Assembly: GCA_023213315.1 (NCBI GenBank)
Contig: JAKCPI010002804.1
Location: 62,001 to 126,000, forward strand
Source of the DNA: Euborellia annulipes
Taxonomy: Eukaryota; Arthropoda; Insecta; Dermaptera; Anisolabididae
Reading direction: 5' to 3'
Length of the DNA stretch: 64,000 nt
The position numbers were made by a program, and so were the translations under genes. Positions 22,839-34,411 of this stretch are shown one piece after another. Positions within the stretch are counted from its first letter, which is position 1. Every line of letters begins with the position of its first letter. Under the pieces are notes generated by a model that saw only the letters and a list, made by a program, of their open reading frames with translations, was not told the DNA's origin and did not search any database.

Positions 22839-24555
22839 ATGGACGTTTCCGGCATTCCGGCACAGTTGGAGCGGGTCCTCGCATTGATTGGTAAGTTTTT
22901 TAATATTTATAATAACTTCTTTGTTTCTAATAAACTCTATTTTAGCGGTGATGAAGATCAAGAGGCAAGTACCGAAGATACTAATATTAAAAATATCTTC
23001 CCTATTAGCCACATGTTAGAAACTATTCAAATAAGTCTGAGTATTGCGGTTGAAGAAATTAAGTGAGTATTTTAAAAATTATTATACATTTCTCTAAACA
23101 ATAAATGATTAATATATATTTGTTTTTAGCCAAGAAAAAAACAGTAGTACTAAGGAGGTATTACGGTATCTCAGAAGTATTATAATTCTCACTAACCAAC
23201 AATATAGGTTTGTATCTTTACTAGTTTTTTATACTAGCTTCTTTATACTAATAAGTTCTATTTAATAGTGAAGAGCATCCTGATGATGATCAGGCCAAAA
23301 CCTGTCACACTTCATTTCATTGTAAGAAAGCTAGCATACCCCTGTTAGGTAGAGCTACTATCATGGTTCAGACTCCTTGGGGAGAATCAACGAGAGTAAG
23401 GGCGTTTATGGACACCGGAAGCGAATTGTCTCTCATATCGGGAAAGCTTGCCGATTTCCTTCAGTTGCCCAAAACTCCAATAAACCTGAGGGTTAGCGGC
23501 CTTGGAGGCGCTACCCTCTCTGAACCAAAAAGCACGGTACAATTAATATTTCAATCGCCTGTAGCGACAGGGGAGAAGTTTTCAACCGATCTAGTCGTGA
23601 TGGACGACTTGAAGCTGAAACTGCCGTCAAGACCTTTATTGAGGTCACAATTTATGTATATTAAAGATAGGCAGTTATCAGATCCATCCTTTTGTACTCC
23701 TCATGAAATCGATTTAGTGTTTGGAATCCGGATGTGTAATCAATTACTCCTCGGAGAAATTATTACAAGTCCGGATGCTTCCACTTCTTCTCAAAATTCA
23801 AAGATCGGTTGGATAGTCTCCGGTGTGGCCAAATCGTTAGGGTCCACTTACACTCTCTTAGGTAAAGAAGTAAAGTACGAGAGCACTAGTGAAGATATAT
23901 CCAAACTATGGGAGTTTGAGTCAGTGTCGGTGCCTCAAATGAGTAAAAAGGATTCAGTCGCGGAGGAATCTTTTAAGCGATCAATTAAGTTCACAGAGAG
24001 CAATAGAGCCCAGGTAGAATTACCTTTTAAGCATGAGCACCCCAGTTTAGGAGATTCCCTTTCGGTAGCGTTGAAAGTTTTTCAAGCCCAGGAGAAGAAG
24101 TTTTCTAGAAACCCCGTGATGGTTCCCCAGTACAGGGATTATATGAATCAGTTGATTAATGATAATATTATTGAATATGTAGGCCCTTTAGAAAATCATG
24201 ATCCAAATTGTAATAATACACAGTTTTATTTACCTCATTTAGGTGTGTACAAAAAGGAATCCCAAGATTTGCGTGTTGTCTTGAACGGTTCAGCTAAAAG
24301 TAGTTCTGGCGTATCATTAAATGATGTGTTGGAGACTGGAGACATTCTTCAGAATGACATCCGAAACGTCATTACTAAATTTAGAAATCATCCCTTTGTT
24401 GTTTCGATGGACATAGTTAAAATGTACCTTCAGATTTTAGTGGAGCCTAAGCACAGAGATTTTCTTAAATTACTTTGGAGAGATCAGGTTAAAAAACCTG
24501 TTTCAATTTATCGTTTCACGCGGGTGCCATTTGGCTTGGCACCGTCTGCGGCGAT
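22839..24555 (+). pseudogene. BEL/Pao-type protease-RT fragment with intron-like gaps
   Basis: From 23269 one frame runs to 24555. It has an aspartic protease motif MDTGSELSLIS (about 23410), a BEL/Pao linker, and RT motifs (LRVVLNGSAKSSSGVSLND, SMDIVKMYLQI with the first catalytic Asp, RFTRVPFGLAPSA). It stops before the YVDD box, where Polinton sequence starts. Upstream are three candidate GT-AG introns: 22891-22945, 23063-23129 and 23208-23268. The exons between the second and third (23130-23207, 78 nt) and before the second (22946-23062, 117 nt) join in frame with the pol frame. The gag is not recognisable. A BEL copy with introns is unusual. Confidence 0.7.
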
Positions 24556-24900
24556 AAAAGGGCTCTCAAGAGGGAGACTAGATTAAAAGCAGAGGCGGCT
24601 TTACTAAGTCAGAGGGCGGGCGTTAATATTGAAAATGGTTGCGGTATTTGCGAGTTGAAGTTATTCCAAGAATACTTCACTGAATATAAAATAGGCATAC
24701 AAGGGGGTCTGAAGTTTTTTTCGAGGGCCGAGTAAATAATAATCTTAAAAGATTAAATATACTGTACACGCCCGGCACGGGTACCAATATGGGTCACTTT
24801 AATGTGATATTGAGTTTAACAGGGGCTTTTGCTACCAGCTATTACTGTGAACAATGCCGAAAAGGATTTAACGATCGTTTTAAGCATAAATGTCCATTAA

Positions 24901-24936
<36 letters not shown>

Positions 24937-25350
24937 CGGGTGGGGGGGGTGTGTGGTGTTTGGGGGGGGGGGGGGGGGGGGGGGGCGGGGGGGGGGGGGG
25001 GGGGGTATGCCCATGTTGTAAAAGCCCTTCAAAATGCCCCAATTCAGATAACACCGTTGTATGCGATAAATGTCGTAGGAGTTTTTTAGGTTTTGACTGT
25101 CTTGAAAAACTCTTAGTAAGTACATCTAACGCAAAAAGTGTTTGTGAGCTATTTAAAAAATGTTTAGGGTGCAATATCACTATTAGACAAGGTGTTAAGC
25201 ATGTATGTAATGCCATTTTCTGTTTCACCTGTGGTAAACCTAGAGAGTTTGGCCATTTCTTAAAAAATTCCGAAGCCGGTCTTTTTTCGGAATACATTAA
25301 TACGTTTCTGAAAATTAAGCAAGAGGCTTCGGGATTTCCTAAAGACGTTG
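24556..25350 (+). pseudogene. Polinton (Maverick) protein-primed DNA polymerase B fragment
   Basis: Starts abruptly with KRALKRETRLKAEAALLSQR and continues AGVNIENGCGICELKLFQEY, then YYCEQCRKGFNDRFKHKC. A cysteine-rich block follows (CPCC, CDKC, SVCELFKKCLGC, CFTCGK). This is the N-terminal, exonuclease-side region of Polinton-type pPolB. A G homopolymer expansion (24900-25005) sits inside the zinc-ribbon-like block. Stops occur at 24735-24780. The catalytic polymerase domain is absent. Polintons are large virus-like DNA transposons. Confidence 0.7.
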
Positions 25351-25760
25351 TAACAACGGAGGCAAAAGAGGGGGTGGAAATTAAACTCCAAAAGACAGAG
25401 ATGTCACCAAATGGAGCTTCGGGAGAAGCACCCCGGAACTTGACATGGGAACAGATAAGAGAGTCTGTCATAGAGCGCTGAAAGAGATCCAATAAAGAAA
25501 ACGACACCCCGAAAGAACGCGAGGTTACCGAGGGCCTTTGCAATGAGGAGATCGAACTTGCAAGGAGGCACTGAACGAAGAGACGAGTAGGAAAAAAGAA
25601 ATTGAGTCGAGGTTATGGAACGAGGCAGCCGAGAGACAGAAAGAAATTGACAGAAAAAACGCGACCGGAATAAGGAGCTTCAGAGCCTTAGCGGAGTCAT
25701 TGAATAAAAGGAACTAGATTATTCATTAATCCTCAATTTTTTTCTCGCATTCCCCCTTTC
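25351..25760 (+). other. Short charged coding-like remnant
   Basis: One frame runs to 25481 (LTWEQIRESVIER), and another (about 25570-25720) is charged and coiled-coil-like (SRKKEIESRLWNEAAERQKE). Could be retroelement gag or further Polinton debris; not assigned. Confidence 0.35.
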
Positions 25761-25791
25761 GATTATTTTTATTTTAAGTTGCCCACCGCCA

Positions 25792-26720
25792 ATGGGAAAT
25801 GTGAGACAAACTGAAAAGCCGCGTCTTTTCCAGGAAATGACCATCTTGAATCCTTCCTCTTCTGTGTACCCTGGTGGAATTGGCAACCGCGGACACCGCC
25901 CCTCTTACATTAGACCCTTTTGCAAATTAAATAACAATGTTGTTGACATCGTCTTAGAGATTCCAAATTTCAAAAATACAAGCCTATCTGTGTTCCAATT
26001 TACTCTATTGCCCTTCCTAGTAGATGACGATCAATTCATCCTTAACGAAACATTCCAATATGTCTAAGCTTAGTCACGTATCAGATTGTATGAATAGTCA
26101 CGAGTTTTATTATTGTAAAATTTCAAATCAACCTGTCAGCCAGTGTATTTTCAATTTAGTATTAAGAAAGATCCACGATAATTGTGAAGTATACCCACTC
26201 AAATTTTTCCCTAAAGTGCTCCAAATCCCAAATTCAGACAAAGTGATAATTAATGTGAAAAAAGATCGTAGTGTCTTTTTAAATTGCTCAAAAAATGAGA
26301 AATATCTTAGCGTTGGCTTATATAAACTTACAGATGAAAAGTGCGTAATTGACGGAGGAAAAGTGAACAGTGTTTTTAAAGGTAGTGGCGAGATTCAGCT
26401 ACTAGAAATTAGCAATATCAATACAAAGACAATGAACTTAAATAAAAAATTAAAAATGCATGGCCTTAGTAATATAGAAATAGAAAGCATTGGGTTAAGA
26501 CAATTGGAAGATTAAGTAACAACATTCACTCGAACAAAATTCCTAACATATCAATTCTGCTCACTGCATGCGCCTTGATCGATATCATTTTGATACTAGC
26601 GAAATACAGAAATCATCGTAAACGCAAAAGCGCTAGGAAAACAAGAACCCCAGAGCTAATCACACCTAGGAGTAATGTTCCTTTAATCGACTTTCCTTCA
26701 CGCGCTTTTACTTGATCAGA
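25792..26720 (+). pseudogene. Fusion-envelope-like (F/Env type) remnant
   Basis: Two frames (25792-26067, 26024-26515) meet at a frameshift near 26060, with a stop at 26513. The first has an IPNF...LLPFLVDD pattern. The second has spaced cysteines (C..., NLVLRKIHDNCEV, VFLNCSKNEK, DEKCVIDGG). A hydrophobic segment (ISILLTACALIDIILILA, about 26555-26610) is followed by basic residues, i.e. a membrane anchor and short tail. This layout is typical of errantivirus/baculovirus-F-like Env proteins, but the assignment rests on pattern only. No LTR pol of matching type adjoins it. Confidence 0.5.
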
Positions 26721-26774
26721 TAGAGTTGTATTTATTTAACCTAATAAATAGTGTACCGAAATCTCGCGAAGGAT

Positions 26775-27005
26775 TCTTACACGCATTAATAATAGTTCAA
26801 AATTTAAATTAAAATTATCGAAACCATTATCTAAAAGAAATGTTCATATATTATATGATAGTATTAAAATAAATAGTTTTTATGTTAATAATGAAATAAT
26901 CTTTTCCTTACAAATCCCTTTACCTAATTCGAAATCTTATGATACCTATATGATATCACAAGCATGCCAAGATGACATCCAAAAAAGGATTTTGATCAAA
27001 CAAGT
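26775..27005 (+). pseudogene. Second Env-like N-terminal fragment
   Basis: About 60 codons with NNEIIFSLQIPLPNSKSYDT resemble the same ectodomain block as in the preceding Env-like remnant (IPxx...Y..Y). Breaks off at 27008. Could be a separate, more diverged copy. Confidence 0.35.
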
Positions 27006-27122
27006 CTGAGTTTTCAGTATTTTAAGAATGAATTAGAAAAATGTACACGTTTTAAAGAAACAACCTTTTTATGTAGAGAAATAAAACCAATTCATTACAT
27101 TAAAGGCCCTGGTGACTGACAC

Positions 27123-28266
27123 TTGCGTAGCGTGGTGGGTGGGGGGGGGGGGCATGCCCTCGGGAAAAGAAGCGGCGCCTTCCTCAACAGCCAATGCTGG
27201 CACAGGAAGAGCGTCCCAGCCCCAGGACCAGCAACCAGCCTCGCAACTCTCAGATCAGACAGAAGAAATGGACTCAGTCCATCAGCTAAAGGTAGGGAAA
27301 AAATTCCTCCAATAAACATATTTTATGATAAAGTAAAAGATATCATTGAATTAGTCAAAAACAAGCTAAAAATAAAAAACTTTAGGATTAAAAAAATTAA
27401 TGAAGTCAAACACGAGCTCCAATTAGATACTCTGTTAGAATATAAAAGAGTTAGTGCCGAACTAATAAAAAACGGCTCTAACTTCTTCACCTATACGCCT
27501 AAGGAGGAGAAACCACACAGTTTCCTCTTGAAGGGCCTAGCCAATGATTATCAGGAGGGAGATGTGAGAGAAGCCATTTTGGCTTTAAACATCTCCAACC
27601 TCGTGATCAAAAAAATTAATAGATTAGAAACCAGATTTGCAAAATTAAACAAAAAAAAAAAAAAAGCTCCCTCACTGGATCATCCAACTCGGCCCAGAGA
27701 GCGAGGTTAAAAAATTTCTTCAAACCAAATATATTGACCACCAAGTGGTCAAAATAGAAAAATTAAAAAAGTCCTAAAACGACATACCTCAATGCAAGAG
27801 ATGTCAACGGTTGTTCCACACAGCATCTCAGTACCATATGGACTACCGTTGCGTCAAATGCAACGAGAAACACGAACCGGGACAATGGGCTAGGCTAACT
27901 CTAGGGAAAAGCTTTTCTGCGTCCTATGCAAAAGCCACGGACACCCGGCCAGTTGGAAAGGATGTCCAACCAACAAGGATATTAAAAAAAAACCTAAGAG
28001 TAAAAAGGGAAGAAGAAGAGAGTAAAAAAAGGACAAAATGGGAAAAAATTAATAAATCAATAATTCCTGGACAATCTTTAGCTCAAACAGTTAACAAAAA
28101 CGCTTTAGAAACAGAGGGAAGCAAAATTTTAAAAGTAATTAAATCAATACAAGAGGCTCAACAAATTGATCAAGCCACCCAACAAAATTCGAATAAAATT
28201 AACGAAATTGTTGTCCTCGCTCTCGGAGGCATGATCAGCCCTATTCTGAATAGAAATGGACCATAA
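27123..28266 (+). pseudogene. Jockey-type LINE ORF1 (gag-like nucleic-acid-binding protein)
   Basis: 27300-27600 encodes INIFYDKVKDIIELVKNK, FFTYTPKEEKPHSFLLKGL and REAILALNISNLVIKKINR, the PRE_C2HC region of Jockey-clade ORF1. About 27790-27970 encodes zinc knuckles in shifted frames: CKRCQRLFHTAS, RCVKCNEKHEPGQ, CVLCKSHGHPASWKGCP. A G-run near 27140, an A-run near 27650 and at least one further indel break the frame. ORF1 binds LINE RNA and assists retrotransposition. It ends overlapping the ORF2 start. Confidence 0.8.
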
Positions 28267-28468
28267 AAAAAGTCTCTCCCTGAAAACACTCAAAATTATA
28301 ACTCCAAATGTTAATTCGATCATTGCAAATCAGAGAAGAGTCAGCCTAACTGAATTGATCAATGAAAGCAGGCCAGACATTTTATTCTTAGGGGAAACCC
28401 AATTAAGTAAAGTTCATAATCCGACTTTCGGAAATTACAAAATTATTAGAACAGACAAACCTTTATAA
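28256..28468 (+). pseudogene. Jockey-type LINE ORF2 start (AP endonuclease)
   Basis: Begins with ATG at 28256, 11 bases inside the end of ORF1 (stop 28264-28266), so translation would be coupled by a -1 overlap. LKIITPNVNSI, RPDILFLGETQLS and NYKIIRTDKP match the N-terminus of the apurinic-type endonuclease. The stop at 28466 and loss of all downstream RT show a 3'-truncated or interrupted copy. Confidence 0.75.
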
Positions 28469-28614
28469 TGACAAATGTAAAATTCAATATTTAAATTGAT
28501 TCAAAAGTAAATAAATAACTGAAATATTATAAACTCAATGTATCAAAATCTTTCAGCAAAAACGCGAAGCACCAATTATTTTATTTAATACATTCTTTTA
28601 AAGACAACATTGCT

Positions 28615-30186
28615 GGTAAAAAGTGGGTTAGCCTTTTTCTTAAACGGCACAAAGCAGAGCTGTCAGAATGGAACCTACGGGAACATCCTACAGCAGGGCC
28701 CTTGGTTTCAGCAAAGAGAACATAGAGAAGTTTTATAATCTTCTAGAAGATGTCTATGATAAAGAAAAATTCACACCAGACTGAATCTACAACGTCGATG
28801 CGACTGGCATCACTCTCGTGCAATCTAAAGTACCAAAAGTAATTGGACTTAAAGGCAAAAAAACAGGTAGCTACCCTAACATCAGGAGAACGTGGTGCCC
28901 TAATAACTATTATTGCCTGTATGAGTGCTAGGGGATCATTTGTTCCACCTCTAGTAATTTTCCCAAGAAAACACATGAGTGAGCAGTTGAAGAAACGGGC
29001 TCCACCTAGAACACAATTTGCAGTTCACCCATCGGGATGGGTCCAAATAAACTCCTTCACTCAGTGGTTTAGACACTTCGTCGAGTCTACTAATCCCACC
29101 AAGGAAAAACCAGTGTTGTCGCTATTAGATGGCCATTTTAGCCACACCCAGAACATTGAAGTTATTGATTTGGCAAAAGCTAATTTCGCTACCATTATGT
29201 CCCTGCCTCCTCATTGCTCCCATAAATTGCAGCCTTTGGACAAAACCTTCATGGGTCCTCTCAAAGTGTACTACAGTGAGGAAATCCGGCAATGGTTGCG
29301 GCTCAATGAACGTGCTCTAAGTGCTTTTGATGTAATGGACCTGTTTGGCAAAGCCTACATTAAATGCCAAACAGCTGAAATAGCCATAAATGGATTCAAA
29401 GGGACAGGAATATATCCTCTAAATAAGAAGTTGATCTCAGATGCCGAATTCATTGAAGAGGCAAACAAGAAACGAGATTCAACTTTCTATGAAGCAGTGA
29501 AGAGAAAAACTACAGAAAACCGGATAGTTTCTGAAGTAACAGACGAATGCTGCGTGGACGAACCACAAGAAATTGCACAGTTTGACCCGAATCAACCGTC
29601 AACATCTTCAGCAGGGCAGTGTGTTACTTTGTCACCAGCTACGCTTGATGATTCGGAGGTTTCTCTGTCTATTACAACAAGTCCATTTGAAATCGCTCCC
29701 ATACCAAAAATCAAAAAGAGGAACTCAACTAGAGGGCGAAAGGCCTGCAGTTCCACAATAATTACATCTTCGCCTTATAAGGGCCATTTAATTGAATCAA
29801 AGGAAGCTAAAGAGGCCAAGGAAGCTGAACAGAAAGCACGAAGTAATGCTCGAGGATGCAAAACCACTCGTGGTCGTGGGGGTTGCTCAGCAGGACCTTC
29901 AAAAAAAGGAAAAGACCTTGTTAGAAAACCCCTCAAATTCGATAAAAACTGTGAGCAAAAATCAAGCAGTGAAGAAGACAGCGTCTCGTCTGGGTCATCT
30001 ATAATGGAGCCTTTGCCAGGAGTAACATCAAAAAATGATGATGCTTTGTGTATGTTCTGCGACAGAAAATTTTCTGAGGACTCTAAAGGCGAACTGTGGG
30101 TGATGTGCGTTATGTGCTCACAATGGACCCATGTAGACTGTGCTGATGCCGAAAAAGACATGTATGTTTGTGATTTTTGTCGATAA
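28615..30186 (+). pseudogene. pogo/Tigger-like DDE transposase with C-terminal PHD-like finger
   Basis: Best preserved DDE_1 copy. 28615-28680 has GKKWVSLFLKRHKAELS; 28785-28830 has IYNVDATGITLVQ with the first catalytic Asp, preceded by an in-frame TGA. After a frameshift near 28855 an uninterrupted frame (28843-30186, 447 codons) carries the second Asp ([10 protein letters not shown], residue 96) and third Asp ([10 protein letters not shown], residue 133), then [13 protein letters not shown] long S/T/K-rich linker follows, then a C4HC3-like finger at residues 403-447 (CMFC, CVMC, HVDC, CDFC). Recent enough to be nearly intact but lacks its DNA-binding N-terminus. A domesticated role cannot be excluded. 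Confidence 0.8.
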
Positions 30187-30564
30187 AAAATGATATTATA
30201 TATTTACTTTTGACTTAACATTGTTTTATGTGATTTAATCCCATTCCTCTATTTATTTAAGTGTTATTTCCGTAATTTTTATAAGGGGTCCACTTTAGGC
30301 AACTTTTCTTGAAATTGCCAAATTGCAGGGTTTTGTAAAAGGGTCCACTTTTGGGTAGTTTCCTCTGTAAATTACCATTGGAAAAATTAAAATAAAATAA
30401 AAAATAAGGACAATTTATTAAATTAAAAAAAAAAATTCATGAGTGAATAGTTCAGACTCGGAAGACGAATCTGAGCAGGCATTCAAACCTTGGATAGTAT
30501 TAAAATTGATTAGAGATTCGGAAATCCAAATTTCAGAGAGGCAATGGGAACTAGATGAATTTGA
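30187..30564. other. 3' flank of the transposase
   Basis: Contains a direct repeat GGGTCCACTTT at 30287 and 30341, possibly subterminal transposase-binding sites. No gene. Confidence 0.4.
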
Positions 30565-30950
30565 ATGGGGTCTACTCATTATTGTATAAGTTCCGTATAC
30601 AATAATGAATATTTGGAGCTTCTTAAGCACCGTGTTCATGAGCTAAATGATTTGTATTTAGACAAAAGAAGTTTATCAGCACTCCAAATTCAATTAAATC
30701 AAAGCAAACAACACAAAAATGAACCTGTAAAAGATTTTGGACTAAGGTAAGAAAAATTATTAATGCAGATTACTGAACTAACTATTGGAACCTCTACCAA
30801 TCAAATAAAAAATTCATTAATTCAAGACCTTTGAAAAAATCAGGCTCTAACAATTTCCCAAAACGAATTAAAATAAAATACATAAAAATTGTGAAAGTGT
30901 GAATGTTTTGAGCAGGCGTTATCAACAACAAGGGACGAGGAAATTCAATT
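30565..30950 (+). pseudogene. Possible LTR-retrotransposon gag fragment
   Basis: The open frame 30565-30750 reads NEYLELLKHRVHELNDLYLD and LQIQLNQSKQHKNEPVKDFG, resembling the gag capsid block (L...KQ...E.V.DF..R). Shifted frames follow (KNQALTISQNELK). Too short and broken for a clade. Confidence 0.4.
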
Positions 30951-31960
30951 AGGCCTGGCTTATGACGAATTTTATATTATATTTTTAAACTTCGAGCCAT
31001 GAGTCAAACGGAATTTTTGCAAACAAACATGTAAAATGATCCCCATGGTTTGATGTTTATTTTTCTATTAATACTTTATATCTCGTTCTTAGGTCTCTCT
31101 GAGCCTTTCTTCTTATTCTTCTCTCTTATGTTGATGCATCAACTAACCAAATTCTCTTGTAATTTTTCATGATATCATGATCCTATAAAATGATCTGTTC
31201 GATTTTAATTGTGTATGTAATCTCTATAATATACGATTTCTATATATAGTTTGTATGAAACAAATGTTATACCTGAACAAAAAGCATTTATAAAAAAAAA
31301 TTTTATTATTTCTCCATTTGATCTCAATAGAGAATAATCATTGTAATATATTTATAAATAGATGTGGCAACGTCTAGCCTGGGAAAAGTGGCAACACTGC
31401 TTGAGGCTAGAAGCCATGATGATGATGTGAAAGCGTCAGTTGACAAGTCTTGTAAAACGCAATTGCATCATATCATATTATAATATATTCAACCAGTATA
31501 TAAATAAAGTGTTTTTAATTATAAACCATATATGTATAAATTATTTATTAAAAATAATATATACAAATGGGTCTAAAATTAATAACTGTCATAATAATAA
31601 TAATACAATCCACAAAAGCTTTAATAAAGACCTTTGGCGAACCAGAAAAACGATGCAATCTAGTTTCCTTTCCTGTATCATTGCATATACAATATTTATA
31701 AACCATTTTTTTCTAAATAAAATAAATTAAAATTAATAAAAACAATAATAATAATAAAATATCTTTAAAGATGTTTAATAAAAGAAAAACAAATTTGAGA
31801 ATCTACAAGTTCACAAAGCACGTGCAATATGTATGTAACAAGGAATGGAAAATGATCTATGCAGCTATGGTTGGAATCAGGGAATGCATGCAGGGATGCA
31901 TATTGCTTTTCAAACGAAGGGAAGGGGCTTTGGTGGGCGGAGTCAAGGTGCGACGCTAGC
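30951..31960. other. AT-rich non-coding stretch
   Basis: No recognisable gene. Short frames at 31440 and 31771 lack any motif and follow local AT composition. Confidence 0.5.
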
Positions 31961-32024
31961 GACAGAGGCGAACTGAGAGAGAAACTTTTCAGCTGTCAAA
32001 TCCATCCTGTGAGTTACAACCCCA

Positions 32025-32621
32025 ATGGCTAGTCCTGATTTAGGCCAAACCGCCTCCGAAGAAGCTACAATTGAAACGGCGACAAAAAAAGTCATAAATT
32101 GCATTGTGCCTTCACCATTTAAGAAAAACGTCTTATTCCAGACTGACAAACCATGTACAAGTAAGGTCCGCATGCCAGCAGTGATATCATCATCAGAGGC
32201 ACGTCAGTATCTGCTGAAGAAGGAAGAGAATAAAAAGGCGTTAATTAAACGAAGAGAAGATGTCCGAAAAGCAAAAGAAGCAAAAAAGAGAGCGAAAGAA
32301 GAAGAAAATTGTGTCAAGAAATTGAAGAGAGAAGAAAAAGCCAAGAAGGGGAAAAGAGCAGCTAAGAAGAGGCTTTTAAGTGAAACTGAAAGTGACAGCG
32401 ATAGTGAAGCACAATATTCAGGTTCAAGCTCTGGGGGAGAATGGCAAATAGACAATGAGTCTGAAACCGAAGAATCCGTCGTCCTGCCATCAGCTAAAAG
32501 GGAGATAGCAGAATTTGTGGCCGTAAAATATGATGACGCAATTTTCCAAGTTAATATAGAGATAATTTACGACTTTTATAGAGAGAGTTTCAGGATCTAC
32601 CCTTATAACTTTATCGATTAA
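32025..32621 (+). pseudogene. pogo-like transposase C-terminal region (stand-alone fragment)
   Basis: 198 codons: an N-terminal Ser/Thr/Pro stretch, a strongly basic K/R/E helix (about residues 67-125, KEAKKRAKEEE), an acidic serine tract (SETESDSDSE) and an end reading REIAEFVAVKYDDAIF. The last part resembles the small C-terminal module (FVAVxYD...) of some pogo/Tigger-like proteins. No catalytic core. Could instead be a host protein of unknown role. Confidence 0.4.
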
Positions 32622-32696
32622 CTCGATTACCCTTCGAACTTATTGAAGCACCTGATACCTTGCTATTTGCACCATTAGATATTTGCCAAAAACCAA

Positions 32697-32850
32697 TTTC
32701 CCTCAGCCACTGCTTCTATTTACAAAAATTCCTATTTGGACGACTTTTTAATGGGTCAAAATTATATTCGAGATTTTGAAGTCAGGAGGTTTCCATTTGG
32801 ACAAAGGGGCTTCAAACTCTAGCGAAAAAAAGTTGGAGATGAAATAATTA
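32697..32850 (+). pseudogene. BEL/Pao reverse transcriptase fragment
   Basis: FPSATASIYKNSYLDDFLMG contains an LDD version of the catalytic YVDD box. Then ILKSGGFHLDKGASNSSEKK matches the BEL/Pao block after it (GGF.L.K..SN). Frame is lost on both sides. Confidence 0.6.
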
Positions 32851-32899
32851 CATCTCAAGCTCAAGTTATAAATTTAACTTCTTCCACGGCATTAGAAGA

Positions 32900-34007
32900 G
32901 TTAAATGTTGTTAAAATGCTATTTGGAGAGACTCCCAGTATGTGGGTGTGCCGCCAATAAACATTTGCAAATAATTGTCTTTTTAATTGGTCACCCCTTT
33001 TTTCAGATATTTACTTTTGTAAATTTATATGTATTTTGGTTTTAATTTTATAACAATAATTGACGTGAAGTTTGTGCTGAGACAGCAGTTCCGTTCTGTC
33101 AGTCACTGCAAATATTCATAATAAAGTTTTAATAAAATTATACTCTCCAACCAAGAAGACTTATTTTAGACATACAAATTTTTTTAGCAAATTAACTAAA
33201 TCTGAGAGGTTGTTCATTTTTAAAAATACTCTCACCATCCTGGGATGTTATATATATATATGGTAGCTGTCTTTTTCGAAACTCCCTGGAAACTCTGGCT
33301 TTGAAAATGGTTTTTTTGTAAACCGAAACTAAAACATGCGCAATTGGTCGGCCGTAATTAAGTTTTCCAAATAAAAGAAGAAACCCTTTTCTGAAGAGCC
33401 TTTCATCTGCTTCCACTTTAGACAAGTAATCTCAGCTAATCTAAGTTCGCTTCGCGTTATAGACGTTTTACTTCCACCCTGTGGAGGCAAAATTCCCATT
33501 GGCCACAACAACAATCACAAATACGTGGTAGTGTATTGTTACAAGAATTAATTGATTTGGATAAATGCTTGTAACTAGGTGTCCCATTTGAAAAATTTTG
33601 AAAAATTAAAAAGTATTAAGTATCAACTATTTTTTTGTACACAAACATGGTTTTTGCCAAGCCAGACGTCAAAAACTAATCGTTTTCTCAAAGAATATAA
33701 TTATTTTGCTTCTGAATTCGTTCAACTTATTTAGATATATTCCAAATTTAGAAACTTTATTGAATAAATATAATATATACCAGTTATATATACTCTAATA
33801 TAAATAATTTCCCTTCCAAAATGTGATCTCATGTTTACGTATCCAGAGAGCTTCCTTGAGATTATGATAAACATATTTCAAATAGATGGCGTTTACATAC
33901 AACTAGGAAGTTCCCAATGGCCTTGGTCATTTGGGCTCGATGCTTCTGCATTTTTAAAATTTATTAGTAATTATTTAAGAATTTATTGACGATGCTGAGC
34001 CGGTGAG
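32900..34007. other. Non-coding stretch
   Basis: No gene or clear repeat; a short (AT)n at 33250-33262 and unmotivated minus-strand frames at 33192-33514. Confidence 0.5.
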
Positions 34008-34398
34008 TTAAGGTGCGCGTCTCGGGGTGCTAATTTTGGAACTTTCCAGCAGCCACAATTTTGAAGCTATCGACCTCAATTTTTTTTAAATTTAAGCTAT
34101 TTAAAATATCTACAAATAATAGAAGCCCTTTTTTTGATTTTCGAAAAAAAAATTTTTTTTTAGATTAATCGCATTAAATAAAAGATATTTTAAAAAAAGG
34201 AGCTCTATAAGTTGTAGATAATTAAATTAGTAATCATTGTGTTAAAAAATAATTAATTTTTTGCCTTTAATTAATTAGCTGGAAGGTCTAGAATGAAATG
34301 CAATTAGTCCCTTATATTCCTATGGGGGAACACTAACGCCATCTCTTGCCGCCTCGAGTCAATCGTGTTTTAACGATTTTTTGAGACGCGCACCTTAA
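34008..34398. mobile_element. Miniature element with TTAA flanks (piggyBac-like)
   Basis: TTAAGGTGCGCGTCTC at the left is mirrored by GAGACGCGCACCTTAA at the right. TTAA at both ends is the piggyBac target duplication. 391 bp, non-coding. Confidence 0.65.
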
Positions 34399-34411
34399 TA
34401 TTGTTTAAATT

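Noticed and set aside
24842..25543. 233-codon minus-strand open frame
   Set aside because: Antisense shadow of the Polinton polymerase fragment with a polyproline block from the G-run.
29775..30161. 128-codon minus-strand open frame
   Set aside because: Antisense of the pogo-like transposase; serine-rich from complementing acidic and lysine codons.
30565..30750. Host gene exon
   Set aside because: Sequence pattern is closer to retroelement gag and the frame is broken on both sides.
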